Part shown: positions 26,140 through 34,122 of the stretch, piece after piece
How the letters are laid out: the number at the start of each line of letters is the position of its first letter
Position numbering within the stretch: the first letter of the stretch is position 1
Assembly: GCA_002344125.1 (NCBI GenBank)
Contig: DDTQ01000006.1
Span: 62,001 to 126,000, forward strand
Direction of reading: 5' to 3'
DNA length: 64,000 nucleotides
DNA from: Ignavibacteria bacterium UBA2360
GTDB taxonomy: Bacteria > Bacteroidota > Ignavibacteria > Tepidaquicellales > OLB5
Notes under the pieces: generated by a model
Databases searched by the model: none
Told to the model about the DNA's origin: nothing
The model's input: only the letters and a program-made list of their open reading frames with translations
Made by a program: the position numbers and the translations under genes

Positions 26140-27354
26140 CTATGCTTCAGCTTCTTTGCCTTCTCTATTGGCGAGCCATTGTTTGAAGAACATAATTATT
26201 ATTGACATTGTCGGCAAAGCTATGAGCATCCCTATAAATCCGAAGAAGTATGAAAATACGAACAGTGAAAGTATCAGCAGGGCAGGGTGAAGTCCTATTC
26301 TGTCGCCAACGATCTTGGGTATAATGAACGATGTTTCCAGCAGATTCTGCGCGAGGTAAATAATTATTACAAGCGGAACCTGTAAACCCGGATCGCCGCT
26401 GAAAAGAGAAACAATTACTGCGAGGGTAATTTCTACAAGAAGCCCGAAATAAGGAATTATATTAAGTACTATACCTATTGCCCCAAGAAATATTGCGAAC
26501 TTGACACCAAGTATAGAAAGGAATATATAAACTATTATTCCGTGAATAACAGAAACGATCAATTGACCCCTTATAAAACTTCCAAGTAAATCATCTACTT
26601 TCTGGTAGTATTCTGCAGCTTTTTTTCTGTTCTTTTTTGGGATTATTTCCTTAATGAGAGTTTTGAGGTTATCAAAATCTTTCATTATGTAAAATGTAAG
26701 AAAAGGAATGAGTATCAGATTGACAACCTGTGTAAGCACCACAGAAAGACCGGCAAACAGCCCCGAGAGACCGCTCAAAAGTGTGTTAAGCAAATTCTCA
26801 AGCTTTGCGGGGAGTTCCTGGGAGAGCTTATTCTGTATGTCGGCAGTCGGGATGCCCAATGAGTTCAGTTTTGGTATCAGTGCCGTATTTATCCAAACCT
26901 GCAGATCATTTAGCGCGCCTGGCAGTGATTGTATTAATTCAGAGAACTGCGCCGCTATTGGCGGAGCAAGCAGTATGATCGCAAGTGCTGTGACAAGAAG
27001 GAAAGTGACCAGTATAATTGCGCTGGCAAGTGTACGGGTTATCTTACCCCTCGTCATCTTTTCTACAAGCGGATTTAATGCATAAGAAATGATCAAAGCT
27101 GCAATAAAAGGAGCCAGTAATGCCGATATTGAATGAAGGAACCATAATGCGAAAATAATTGAAGAAACGGATATTATGGTTTTTATGAGTTTGCTTTTTC
27201 GGAAGGGGAACAGAACAAACAAAAGAACGCCAAATACTATGAATGGGTTATGAAACAGCTCTGTGACGGTAAATAATACGCCAAATATCACAAAAGCTGA
27301 AACGGAAATAACAATTTCCTGTGTTTTAAAAGTATTTTGATTAGTTTCGTTCAA
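26140..27354 (-). CDS. AI-2E family transporter (PerM/YdiK-like)
   Basis: This is a 404-aa inner-membrane protein of the AI-2E exporter superfamily. It has about eight helices and a long amphipathic segment between helices three and four (LIQSLPGALNDLQVWINTALIP...). Typical markers are FIAALIISYALNPLVEKM near residue 85, LIPFLTFYIMKDFDNLK near 215, and LGAIGIVLNIIPYFGLLVE. Despite the family name, members transport varied solutes, including Na+ in some cases, so no substrate is assigned. It is 12 bp downstream of dut on the same strand. Confidence 0.88.
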   Translation of the reverse strand: MNETNQNTFKTQEIVISVSAFVIFGVLFTVTELFHNPFIVFGVLLFVLFPFRKSKLIKTIISVSSIIFALWFLHSISALLAPFIAALIISYALNPLVEKMTRGKITRTLASAIILVTFLLVTALAIILLAPPIAAQFSELIQSLPGALNDLQVWINTALIPKLNSLGIPTADIQNKLSQELPAKLENLLNTLLSGLSGLFAGLSVVLTQVVNLILIPFLTFYIMKDFDNLKTLIKEIIPKKNRKKAAEYYQKVDDLLGSFIRGQLIVSVIHGIIVYIFLSILGVKFAIFLGAIGIVLNIIPYFGLLVEITLAVIVSLFSGDPGLQVPLVIIIYLAQNLLETSFIIPKIVGDRIGLHPALLILSLFVFSYFFGFIGMLIALPTMSIIIMFFKQWLANREGKEAEA

Positions 27355-27366
27355 TTATAAATTAAA

Positions 27367-27807
27367 TTACTTCCCTGTTGAGCCAAATCCACCATCACTG
27401 CGCAAAGTTTCACTCAGTTGATGTGAAAGTTCAACTTTCACATGTTCAACCCTGCAAATTACCATTTGCGCTATTCTTTCTCCAAACTTTACCGCATACG
27501 GTTCTTTGCCGAAATTTGTCAGCAGGATCTTTAATTCACCCCTGTAGTCAGCGTCAATGGTTCCCGGTGAATTTATTATCCCAATGTTATGTTTCAAAGC
27601 AAGTCCGCTGCGTGGCCTTATCTGCGCTTCAAAACCGATCGGAATTTCCAGTATAAGGTTAGTTGGTATTAACTCGGTTGATTGAGGTTTAATTGTTATC
27701 TCATTTTGAGATGCTGATGTTATATCCATGCCTGCGGCATGCTCCGTCGCGTACGCCGGAAGCGGATTGTTAAGGGTTTCGTTAATCTTTCTAATCTTCA
27801 GGATCAT
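27367..27807 (-). CDS. dut: Deoxyuridine 5'-triphosphate nucleotidohydrolase (dUTPase)
   Basis: Dut cleaves dUTP to dUMP, keeping uracil out of DNA and feeding thymidylate synthesis. The protein has 146 aa, the trimeric form. The five motifs are recognisable: AGMDITSA (1), PRSGLALKH (2), NSPGTIDADYRGELK (3), FGERIAQMVICR (4) and the C-terminal arm RSDGGFGSTGK (5), which closes over the nucleotide. The gene is followed by the AI-2E transporter 12 bp later and lies just past the terminator of the DUF4190-like gene, so it probably starts its own transcript. Confidence 0.96.
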   Translation of the reverse strand: MILKIRKINETLNNPLPAYATEHAAGMDITSASQNEITIKPQSTELIPTNLILEIPIGFEAQIRPRSGLALKHNIGIINSPGTIDADYRGELKILLTNFGKEPYAVKFGERIAQMVICRVEHVKVELSHQLSETLRSDGGFGSTGK

Positions 27808-27835
27808 CAGCTTGCCTATACGGTTAAATATTAAT

Positions 27836-27865
27836 AAAAATAAGGCAGCCTTGTAAGCTGCCTTA
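27836..27865 (-). terminator. Intrinsic terminator of the Pro-rich membrane protein gene
   Basis: On the minus strand a nine-bp stem (TAAGGCAGC/GCTGCCTTA, loop TTACAAG) is followed by TTTTTATT. It lies 18 bp after the stop of the gene ending at 27883. Confidence 0.85.
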
Positions 27866-27882
27866 TAAAGAAATAAAATTGA

Positions 27883-28263
27883 TTATTTGCTTGTTGCTAT
27901 TGCAAGTACAATTATGAGAACGTAAACCAGTCCAAATAATATGGATAGGATCACGTTAACTATTCCAAGCCACATACCTATCTTGGCAAGTGTTCTTCCG
28001 CCTTCAGATGATTCTCCGCGGTCGATCTTGCCCAGCTCACCTTTTCCCATTATCCATGCAACTATACCAAGGATAAACGGGCAGAATACATATGATAAAA
28101 TACCTGCAACCAAAGCAATAATAGCGTTAGTGCCCGCGCCTCCTGAATTCATATTCATTCCACCGGCCGAGGGCGGCGGGGGAGGTGGCGGTGAAGACAT
28201 GCTTGGCGGCGGCGGCGGTGGTGGCGCGCCAAAATCCGTGGGATGCTGCAAAAATTTACTCAT
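27883..28263 (-). CDS. Pro-rich small membrane protein, DUF4190-like
   Basis: This 126-aa protein has a disordered N-terminus with two runs of seven prolines (GAPPPPPPPS and SSPPPPPPPSAGG), then two membrane helices. The first spans AIIALVAGILSYVFCPFILG; the loop IMGKGELGKIDRGESSEGGRT and IGMWLGIVNVILS fit DUF4190-type proteins. A good ribosome site, AGGAG, lies about nine bases before the ATG. It is bounded by terminators on both sides, so it is a single-gene unit. Poly-Pro stretches normally need EF-P to avoid ribosome stalling. Function is unknown. Confidence 0.75.
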   Translation of the reverse strand: MSKFLQHPTDFGAPPPPPPPSMSSPPPPPPPSAGGMNMNSGGAGTNAIIALVAGILSYVFCPFILGIVAWIMGKGELGKIDRGESSEGGRTLAKIGMWLGIVNVILSILFGLVYVLIIVLAIATSK

Positions 28264-28312
28264 GTTGTTTTCTCCTGTAATTAATGAATCATTTAATATC
28301 CTGATTTACCGT

Positions 28313-28353
28313 AAAATAAAAAACCGATTCCTATTATTCTACAGAAATCGGTT
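28313..28353 (-). terminator. Terminator of the signalling array
   Basis: On the minus strand an eight-bp stem (AACCGATT/AATCGGTT) around a 16-base loop is followed by TTTTTTATTTTA. It starts 25 bp after the last receiver gene and ends the long minus-strand array that begins at 35352. Confidence 0.8.
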
Positions 28354-28377
28354 GTCTTATAAAAAATTATTTTAACA

Positions 28378-28764
28378 TCAGTGGGCAGTATTTTTAACTT
28401 TTGCCTCTATTACCGAAGGTAGCTGCGCCTTAATTGAGCTCTTAGCTATAAAACCGTCAGCGTTAAATTCATCAGCAAGCTCTTTATAAACGCTATCCTC
28501 GTAAAGTGTTAGGATTATTACTGATTTGTCAGGCCACTTTTCTTTGATCGTTTTGGTTGCATCCAATCCTGATTGGTTTGGCATGCTGAGATCCATAAGA
28601 ACAAGATCCGGATCCAGAAGTTCTGTCTTTTCTATTACATCTACGCCATCAACTGCTTCACCTACAACTTCAACTCCCGGCATTGCCTTGATATACTGGG
28701 TGAGTAACTGTCTGAAATTATCGTTGTCATCGCAAAGAAGTATCTTTACTGTTTTATTATCCAT
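28378..28764 (-). CDS. Stand-alone response-regulator receiver domain (CheY-like), second of two
   Basis: This 128-aa protein is a receiver domain only, with no output domain. It keeps every phosphotransfer residue: CDDND (acidic pair), VLMDLSMPNQSG (phospho-Asp near residue 56), ILTLYED (Thr) and FIAKSS (Lys). After the alpha-5 helix there are only a few residues. It is a paralog of the next gene upstream, with which it shares PGVEVVGEAVDG. It is last in the minus-strand array and ends at a terminator. Single-domain receivers act by binding a target protein or by passing phosphate on; the nearby envelope machine is the candidate target. Confidence 0.9.
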   Translation of the reverse strand: MDNKTVKILLCDDNDNFRQLLTQYIKAMPGVEVVGEAVDGVDVIEKTELLDPDLVLMDLSMPNQSGLDATKTIKEKWPDKSVIILTLYEDSVYKELADEFNADGFIAKSSIKAQLPSVIEAKVKNTAH

Positions 28765-28791
28765 TTTAGAAATTAGTTAAACTCTTCTTAA

Positions 28792-29199
28792 TTAGCTGTT
28801 TTTTGCTGCAAGCTTCTGTTGTGTTGCCTGTATTACTTCAAGCAATTCCTTATGTATGTCATCTGAATTCTTGCCGATATATTTATCCACGCGGTAAACT
28901 TCTGCGAGTTTTCTGTAGGATTGACCTTCGTTAATGGATATCATTACTACCGTAACATCAGGAAATTTATCTTTTATTGCGCTCAACGCTTCTATGCCTG
29001 ATTTTTTTGGCATAATGATATCAAGAATTATGAGATCTGGGTAAGTTGCCTCTGCTTTCTTGATAGCGTCCTCACCGTCAACTGCTTCGCCTACAAGTTC
29101 TACCCCCGGAATGGAGCGTACATACTGCGCCAGTGCGCTCAGGAAATCAGGATTATTATCTGCTATCAACACTCTTACTATGGGTACTTGAGCATTCAT
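28792..29199 (-). CDS. Stand-alone response-regulator receiver domain (CheY-like), first of two
   Basis: This is a 135-aa single receiver domain. The phospho-acceptor is in IILDIIMPKKSG (Asp near residue 57) and the acidic pocket is in IADNN, where only one of the two usual acidic residues remains. The Thr position is Ser (VMISINEG) and the Lys is kept (DKYIGKNS). It therefore differs from its neighbour in two switch positions, which may alter phosphorylation lifetime or metal binding. It shares PGVELVGEAVDGED with the next gene, showing tandem duplication. There is no DNA-binding domain. Confidence 0.88.
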   Translation of the reverse strand: MNAQVPIVRVLIADNNPDFLSALAQYVRSIPGVELVGEAVDGEDAIKKAEATYPDLIILDIIMPKKSGIEALSAIKDKFPDVTVVMISINEGQSYRKLAEVYRVDKYIGKNSDDIHKELLEVIQATQQKLAAKNS

Positions 29200-29235
29200 T
29201 TTAGTTGCCCTTTCTATATGTGATTAATCTGTATT

Positions 29236-29898
29236 TTAATTTAGTGAAATAAGACCTTTTTCAATCGCGTACCTTACCAGGCCTGCAGTGTTCTTTATGG
29301 AAAGCTTATGCATTATATTCTTTCTGTGGGTATCAACTGTGTTATAGCTGATATACAGAATGTTAGCTATTTCCTGGTTTGAGTACCCGGATGCGATGAG
29401 CTTCAGGATCTCAATTTCACGTTTTGTTAACGGTACTTCTTTGTAACCATCATTTTTCTCGGTTTCTTTGGCAGTCCTGATATAGTTATCTATAATAAGC
29501 TTTGATATATCTTTGCTGAAGAAGTTATCGCCTGATGCAACAGTTTTCACCGCGTCAAGCAGCTCTTCTTTATCCGTGTTCTTCAGGATAAATCCTTTTG
29601 CTCCTGACCTGATGATCTGGTTCAGATATTCCTGGTTATCATGCATAGTCAGGATAAGTATCCTCGCATCGGGGTCTTTTTCCTTAATGACCCTGGTCGC
29701 TTCGATGCCGTTCATTCCCGGCATTGAAATATCCATTATTACGAGGTCTGGTTTCAGTGAAGAATACATCTTAACCGCGTCTTCTCCGTTGCCTGCTTCG
29801 CCGGCAATTGAGATGTTATCGAGGCTGGTCAAAATGTTCCTCAATCCGTCCCTTACAACTTCGTGGTCATCAACTATTAAAATTTTAGTAGTTTTCAT
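29236..29898 (-). CDS. NarL/FixJ-family response regulator
   Basis: This is a 220-aa transcription regulator. The receiver has VDDHE, VIMDISMPGMNG (Asp near residue 56), ILTMHDN and FILKNTDKEE. It is followed by a LuxR-type helix-turn-helix: LTKREIEILKLIASGYSNQE, then IANILYISYNTVDTHRKNI. HisKA_3 kinases are the usual partners of NarL-type regulators, and one is encoded directly upstream, 14 bp away. The pair almost certainly forms a cognate system. Its DNA targets are unknown; the envelope genes of the same array are possible. Confidence 0.93.
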   Translation of the reverse strand: MKTTKILIVDDHEVVRDGLRNILTSLDNISIAGEAGNGEDAVKMYSSLKPDLVIMDISMPGMNGIEATRVIKEKDPDARILILTMHDNQEYLNQIIRSGAKGFILKNTDKEELLDAVKTVASGDNFFSKDISKLIIDNYIRTAKETEKNDGYKEVPLTKREIEILKLIASGYSNQEIANILYISYNTVDTHRKNIMHKLSIKNTAGLVRYAIEKGLISLN

Positions 29899-29912
29899 TT
29901 CAATCTCTTTAC

Positions 29913-30995
29913 TTAGTGATGGTTATTATTACTGAAGAATTCTAAATTTATTTCAAGCAGAAGCTCTGTGCCGTGCCCCGGGCTGGATACTATTTCAACT
30001 TTTCCGCCAACAAGCTCGGCTCTTTCTTTCATGTTAAGCAGGCCAAATCCGCCGCCGGCTTTTTTTGATTTTGTGATGTTCTCTGTATCAAATCCTTTGC
30101 CGTTATCTTTTACTCTTACAAAAACCTGCGTATCGCTTCTGTAGAGATCAAGTGATACTTCTGTAGCTTCGGCGTATTTACTTATGTTGTTGAATGATTC
30201 CTGTATTATCCTGTATATTGCTATTTCAATTTTCGGGTCAATTCGCTCAAGGGTGGGGGAGACCTGGAATTTAACTTTTATACCTGTGATCTTCGAAAAC
30301 TCCTGGCACAGTATTCTTAGTGCGGGAATCAGTCCAAAGTCATCAAGCGTTGTTGGTCTCAAATCATGCGCTATTCTGCGCGCTTCAACAATAGCTTTGC
30401 TTATTATTGAATCTACCTGTTTAACTATCTCTGTGGTCTTTTCTTTGTTGGCGCCGTTCATGAAGTCTATCATGCCGAAATTCAGCTTTGCTGCGCTTAA
30501 AAGCTGACCAAGACCGTCGTGTAATTCCCTGGATATTCTTCTTCTTTCGTTTTCCTGGGCCTCTATTATCGAAAGTGCCCTGATCCTTTGTTCAAGCAGT
30601 TTCTGGTGATCCTCTTCGGCGCGCTTTCTTTCAATTGCGTATCGGATCGATCTCAGCAGCAGCTCACTTTCGACCCTGTCTTTAACAAGGTAATCCTGTG
30701 CGCCCATTTTAACTGCGTTTATAGCCGTTGTTTCATCATTCAGACCTGTGAGAATAATGATCGGGATGTTTGGTATAACGTTAAATATCTGTTCAACGCC
30801 CGTTAAACCATCACTATCTGGAAGCTTGAGGTCCAGCAAAACTACATCGATAAATTCATTTTCAAGAATATCGAGGCCTTTTTGGAGCCTGTCAGCAATT
30901 TGAAGAGTATGTTCAATATTCTTCAGATCCGAGAGGTACTCTTTTATAAGCCGGGCATCACCCGGGTTATCCTCTATTAATAAGATCTTTATCAA
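29913..30995 (-). CDS. Receiver-HisKA_3 histidine kinase (reversed hybrid)
   Basis: This is a 360-aa cytosolic protein. The N-terminal receiver has IEDNPGD, VVLLDLKLPDSDG (Asp near residue 54), IILTGLND and DYLVKDRV. A short coiled coil leads to the HisKA_3 dimerisation domain with ERRRISRELHDGLGQ (phospho-His near residue 158), then the HATPase domain with VKDNGKGFD and GFGLLNMKERAELVGG. There is no membrane segment or other sensor: the input is phosphorylation of the receiver itself, so it sits in the middle of a relay. Start is TTG at 30995, 8 bp after the upstream kinase gene. The downstream NarL-type regulator is the probable output. Confidence 0.9.
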   Translation of the reverse strand: MIKILLIEDNPGDARLIKEYLSDLKNIEHTLQIADRLQKGLDILENEFIDVVLLDLKLPDSDGLTGVEQIFNVIPNIPIIILTGLNDETTAINAVKMGAQDYLVKDRVESELLLRSIRYAIERKRAEEDHQKLLEQRIRALSIIEAQENERRRISRELHDGLGQLLSAAKLNFGMIDFMNGANKEKTTEIVKQVDSIISKAIVEARRIAHDLRPTTLDDFGLIPALRILCQEFSKITGIKVKFQVSPTLERIDPKIEIAIYRIIQESFNNISKYAEATEVSLDLYRSDTQVFVRVKDNGKGFDTENITKSKKAGGGFGLLNMKERAELVGGKVEIVSSPGHGTELLLEINLEFFSNNNHH

Positions 30996-31003
30996 ATTAT
31001 GCT

Positions 31004-31714
31004 TTATCTTTCTTTTTTAATTGTGATATGAAACGTTGAACCTTTTTCCGGCTCTGAATCGAGCCTTATACTTCCGTTATGCTTATTCACTATCTTTTCG
31101 CAGATCGCAAGACCCATGCCTGATCCCGGGTAATCACTGTGATTATGAAGCTTCTGAAATATACCGAAGATCTTTCCATGGTAATCTTTGCTTATTCCCA
31201 ATCCGTTATCTGCTATGGAAATTGACCAGTACTCTTCATCTTCATCAGCGGCAATTTTTATGACCGGATGCGGGCTGTTGTTGAATTTAAGGGAGTTATC
31301 AGCCAGGTGATAAAGCAGTTTTATCAGCAGGTCTTTATCCGCATTTATATATATCTGCCTTGCGGCAGCAAATTCTATTTTGCCTGCAGTATCAGGGTAC
31401 CTTTGTTTCAAAAGTGTTCTTACCTTTTCTACTGCCTGCGCGGGATCAATATCTTCCCGGTTAAAATGCGGTCTTCCGATGCGTGAATATGTTAAAAGAT
31501 CGTCCATCATTTGCTTCAGTCTGTTGGAGCCGTCAACTGCGTATCTTATATAGTCCCTGGCATTGTCATCAAGTTTATCACCGTATCTTTTGTTTAAAAG
31601 CTGTACATAACTCGTTATCATTCTCAGCGGTTCCTGCAGGTCATGTGAAATAATGTAGGTCAGTTCATCAAGTTCCTGCTGCTTATCCGCTTTTTGCTCT
31701 TCATCTTTTGTCAA
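31004..31714 (-). CDS. Soluble histidine kinase without sensor domain
   Basis: This 236-aa protein is HisKA plus HATPase only. The phospho-His is in YIISHDLQEPLRMI near residue 25, the pattern of phytochrome-type kinases. ATP-lid motifs are DNSLKFNN, IADNGLGI and GSGMGLAICEKIVNKHNG. There is no membrane segment and no PAS, GAF or HAMP domain. The in-frame reading before the TTG start is closed by a stop about 50 bases upstream, with no ATG, GTG or TTG between, so the short N-terminus is real unless there is a frameshift. It lacks any sensory module of its own, so it must read its signal through a partner protein. Confidence 0.87.
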   Translation of the reverse strand: MTKDEEQKADKQQELDELTYIISHDLQEPLRMITSYVQLLNKRYGDKLDDNARDYIRYAVDGSNRLKQMMDDLLTYSRIGRPHFNREDIDPAQAVEKVRTLLKQRYPDTAGKIEFAAARQIYINADKDLLIKLLYHLADNSLKFNNSPHPVIKIAADEDEEYWSISIADNGLGISKDYHGKIFGIFQKLHNHSDYPGSGMGLAICEKIVNKHNGSIRLDSEPEKGSTFHITIKKER

Positions 31715-31766
31715 TTCCTGTGAAATATCTCCATATCTTGTCTTTTCAACCCTGTGGTTTTAAGAT

Positions 31767-31798
31767 CATTCTGCTGTTGTGTTTCAAACAGCAGAATG
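31767..31798 (-). promoter_or_regulatory. Perfect 12-bp-stem hairpin between the barrel and kinase genes
   Basis: CATTCTGCTGTT and AACAGCAGAATG pair perfectly around an eight-base loop in the 145-bp gap between the outer-membrane gene and the kinase gene. On the transcribed strand no T-run follows, so it is not a standard terminator. It could be an RNA-processing or stability element, or a partial terminator that lowers expression of the signalling half. Confidence 0.55.
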
Positions 31799-31859
31799 GT
31801 CAATTTGTTATTTCTTATGTTTCAATGTTAAACAGAGCTGAATAATTTGCTGCGCTTAT

Positions 31860-33173
31860 TTATTTCTTTTCTCTTTCATCGAAGAAGTCACCAAGCTTGA
31901 AGCGGAAGTTAACGAATGCTGAAAGCAATCCGAATTTACCGGTATCAAGTTTTGAGAGCCTTATCGAAGGTCCTACTGCGAATGAGTTTAAAGCGAATCC
32001 TTCTGCAATGTTAGATACCATTATCTCAACAAGCAGCTGGAAATTTCTGATCTTCTTTAATGTTGCATTGATCCTGAAATCAAATACTGAACCTACAAGC
32101 CTTGATTCGCGTGTGAAAAGTCCGATATTCATTTCGTTCATATAATAAGCCGCATAAACCTGTGTTCTGGTTGAACCGAACATTCTGAACGGATAACGGA
32201 ACTCTGCGATCAGGTTTGAACCTGTTACTATATTGTTAGGCATTATTGTGCTGTCAAGCGCATTCCTGAAGGTGTAAAGCGGCGGACCGCCGCCGGGTTC
32301 AACACCGGTTTCCTTGATCTCACTGTAAACACCTACTTCAAGGAAGTTACCTAAAGGAATTGTATAGGTAAGTTTTATACCTCTGGGAGGCATAAATATT
32401 GCGTTATACTGTTTCCATGGTTTGTTCTCTACGCTGTCAGATCCGAGATCATGTGTGTTGAGCTCTCTTATCCTTGTAACATAGGAGATATTAACACCAA
32501 GCATATTGAAACCTGCTGAGAGTTCATCGCTTTCAAACGGGCCTGAGTATTTGTTACCCATACCGAAAGTGAAACCTATTGATCTCTTTACCGGAATTCC
32601 AAGCGGCTCCCAACCGAATACTGTGAAGTATGGATTGATATATGCCGTTGTATTCCTGATAACACGCTCTCTTTTTGGAGGTGCAACAAACTCCTTAATT
32701 TTGATCTGCCTGATAACATCTAAAAATACTGACGCGTAGTCAAGCTTTTTCTGGTTCAGGTTCTCTTTGTTGGTATTAGACCAGTTTACAAGACCATCCT
32801 GAACTCTTTTCGAAAGCTGTGACCATGCATACCTTGATGCAGACGGGTCAGATTCATCGCCCAGCACTACAAACTGATTCTGTGTGTTGGGGTCTGAAAT
32901 ATTTACTACTATGGTGTATGATTCAAGTTTCGGATCAATACCCATATCATCCTGGGCTATGATAAAAATACTATCATCTTCCGCCCTTGCAAGGATCTTG
33001 AAATACTTCCAGGTCCTTGGGTTGTTGGGGTCTTCCTGCTGAGAGAAAGTTTGCCCTGTATGTATTACCAGCGAAAATAACGCTATCGCAAGCAATACCA
33101 AGATACTGAAATTGGCTCTGTTTTTCATTTTTGTGGTGATTTGATTTATGTTATTTATTTCTGATCTTTTCAT
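31860..33173 (-). CDS. Outer-membrane beta-barrel protein of the GldLM-like locus
   Basis: This protein has 437 aa from the ATG at 33173. An internal ATG at 33128 gives a cleaner signal peptide (MKNRANFSILVLLAIALFSL, cleavage near QTFSQQ). A periplasmic N-terminal domain of about 130 residues (KYFKILARAEDDSIFIIAQD, SYTIVVNISDP) precedes a barrel of alternating strands (INPYFTVFGWEP, RSIGFTFGMGNKY, TQVYAAYYM, LLSAFVNFRFKLGDFF). I cannot name a family. The gene follows the GldM-like gene with only 3 bp between them. An N-terminal periplasmic domain on a barrel is what would be needed to touch the GldM-like stalk across the periplasm; that is inference. Confidence 0.8.
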   Translation of the reverse strand: MKRSEINNINQITTKMKNRANFSILVLLAIALFSLVIHTGQTFSQQEDPNNPRTWKYFKILARAEDDSIFIIAQDDMGIDPKLESYTIVVNISDPNTQNQFVVLGDESDPSASRYAWSQLSKRVQDGLVNWSNTNKENLNQKKLDYASVFLDVIRQIKIKEFVAPPKRERVIRNTTAYINPYFTVFGWEPLGIPVKRSIGFTFGMGNKYSGPFESDELSAGFNMLGVNISYVTRIRELNTHDLGSDSVENKPWKQYNAIFMPPRGIKLTYTIPLGNFLEVGVYSEIKETGVEPGGGPPLYTFRNALDSTIMPNNIVTGSNLIAEFRYPFRMFGSTRTQVYAAYYMNEMNIGLFTRESRLVGSVFDFRINATLKKIRNFQLLVEIMVSNIAEGFALNSFAVGPSIRLSKLDTGKFGLLSAFVNFRFKLGDFFDEREKK

Positions 33174-33176
33174 TTA

Positions 33177-34094
33177 CTACCATTCACCGAATATGAAGCT
33201 GTTCTGACCGGTGATCTTGTGTCCGGCTATGTTATCAGTTACTGATACTGTAAAACCAACGGAGTAGGGTGAATCCTTGCCGTCTGTAAAGTTATCAAAG
33301 GCTGATTTTGAACCGAATGCGTTCATTGTTACATCATATACGCCTGCGCCTACCGTCTTTACCGATGCAGGACCGTTGAACTTAACATCAAGCTGTCCCG
33401 GGAAGTCATCGCTGATGGTTACCCTGTAACATACGCTGCTCTGCAGCTGTGATACACGGGTATCTTCACCCATTGAGGCAACTCTCTGCATGCTGATCTT
33501 CGGCTTCTCGTTCGGCTTTAATTCAACAGTCTTTGTCGAATTACCAACCTTGATCGTCACCGTGCTCTGGCCGCCCGTCTGGAACGTCTTTGAGCTCTTT
33601 GGAGGTATTGATGTGATGCCTTCTACTTCCAAAGGTGTATCATACGGATTGTTAAGCGTGTTGTTGGTGTATTGTGTAAGCTGTATATTCCCGATCCTTA
33701 TTTCCTGCATTTCGCCCGGATCTTTCTTCTCTTCAGGTTTTTCTTCGATCTTTGGCTGATCTATCTGAGGATTATTGGTCGAGAATGTATTTATTGGCGT
33801 AGAAGATATCTGGACATTCATTGGATTTACGACAAGTTGTTTGATCTTGTCATCCATCTTTGCCAGGTCTTCTTTTTTGATTATTACATATAGATTTGTA
33901 TCAACAATAATGGACTGCTTGATTATTTCGTATAACTTCTGCAGCGAATCAGGTGACAAAAATACTTTAGGCTTTCCGTCATCTTCTACCACCTGTGTCA
34001 GATCAAGGTTGGCGCCCTTGATGGCTATTACACACACTACAAATATGTATAACGCCTGGTAGATTATAAATTTTACGTCTTTTTGTTTTTTCAT
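33177..34094 (-). CDS. Single-TM periplasmic protein, GldM/ExbD/MotB-like
   Basis: This is a 305-aa protein with a short basic cytosolic N-terminus (MKKQKDVK), one membrane helix at about residues 9-26, and KGANLDL directly after it, with Asp31 at the end of the helix. GldM/PorM, ExbD and MotB all have one N-terminal helix with a functional charged residue. The (K/R)QK start resembles GldM. A periplasmic region with a Pro/Glu-rich spacer near residues 115-125 follows, then two beta-rich domains (TVTIKVGNSTKTVELKPNEK; GQLDVKFNGPASVKTVGAG). GldM is usually over 500 aa, so this is a short form. Strong AGGAG ribosome site. It follows the four-TM gene by 28 bp. Confidence 0.7.
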   Translation of the reverse strand: MKKQKDVKFIIYQALYIFVVCVIAIKGANLDLTQVVEDDGKPKVFLSPDSLQKLYEIIKQSIIVDTNLYVIIKKEDLAKMDDKIKQLVVNPMNVQISSTPINTFSTNNPQIDQPKIEEKPEEKKDPGEMQEIRIGNIQLTQYTNNTLNNPYDTPLEVEGITSIPPKSSKTFQTGGQSTVTIKVGNSTKTVELKPNEKPKISMQRVASMGEDTRVSQLQSSVCYRVTISDDFPGQLDVKFNGPASVKTVGAGVYDVTMNAFGSKSAFDNFTDGKDSPYSVGFTVSVTDNIAGHKITGQNSFIFGEW

Positions 34095-34122
34095 TTAAGT
34101 TATTCTCCTTAGTCAGTCCTTT

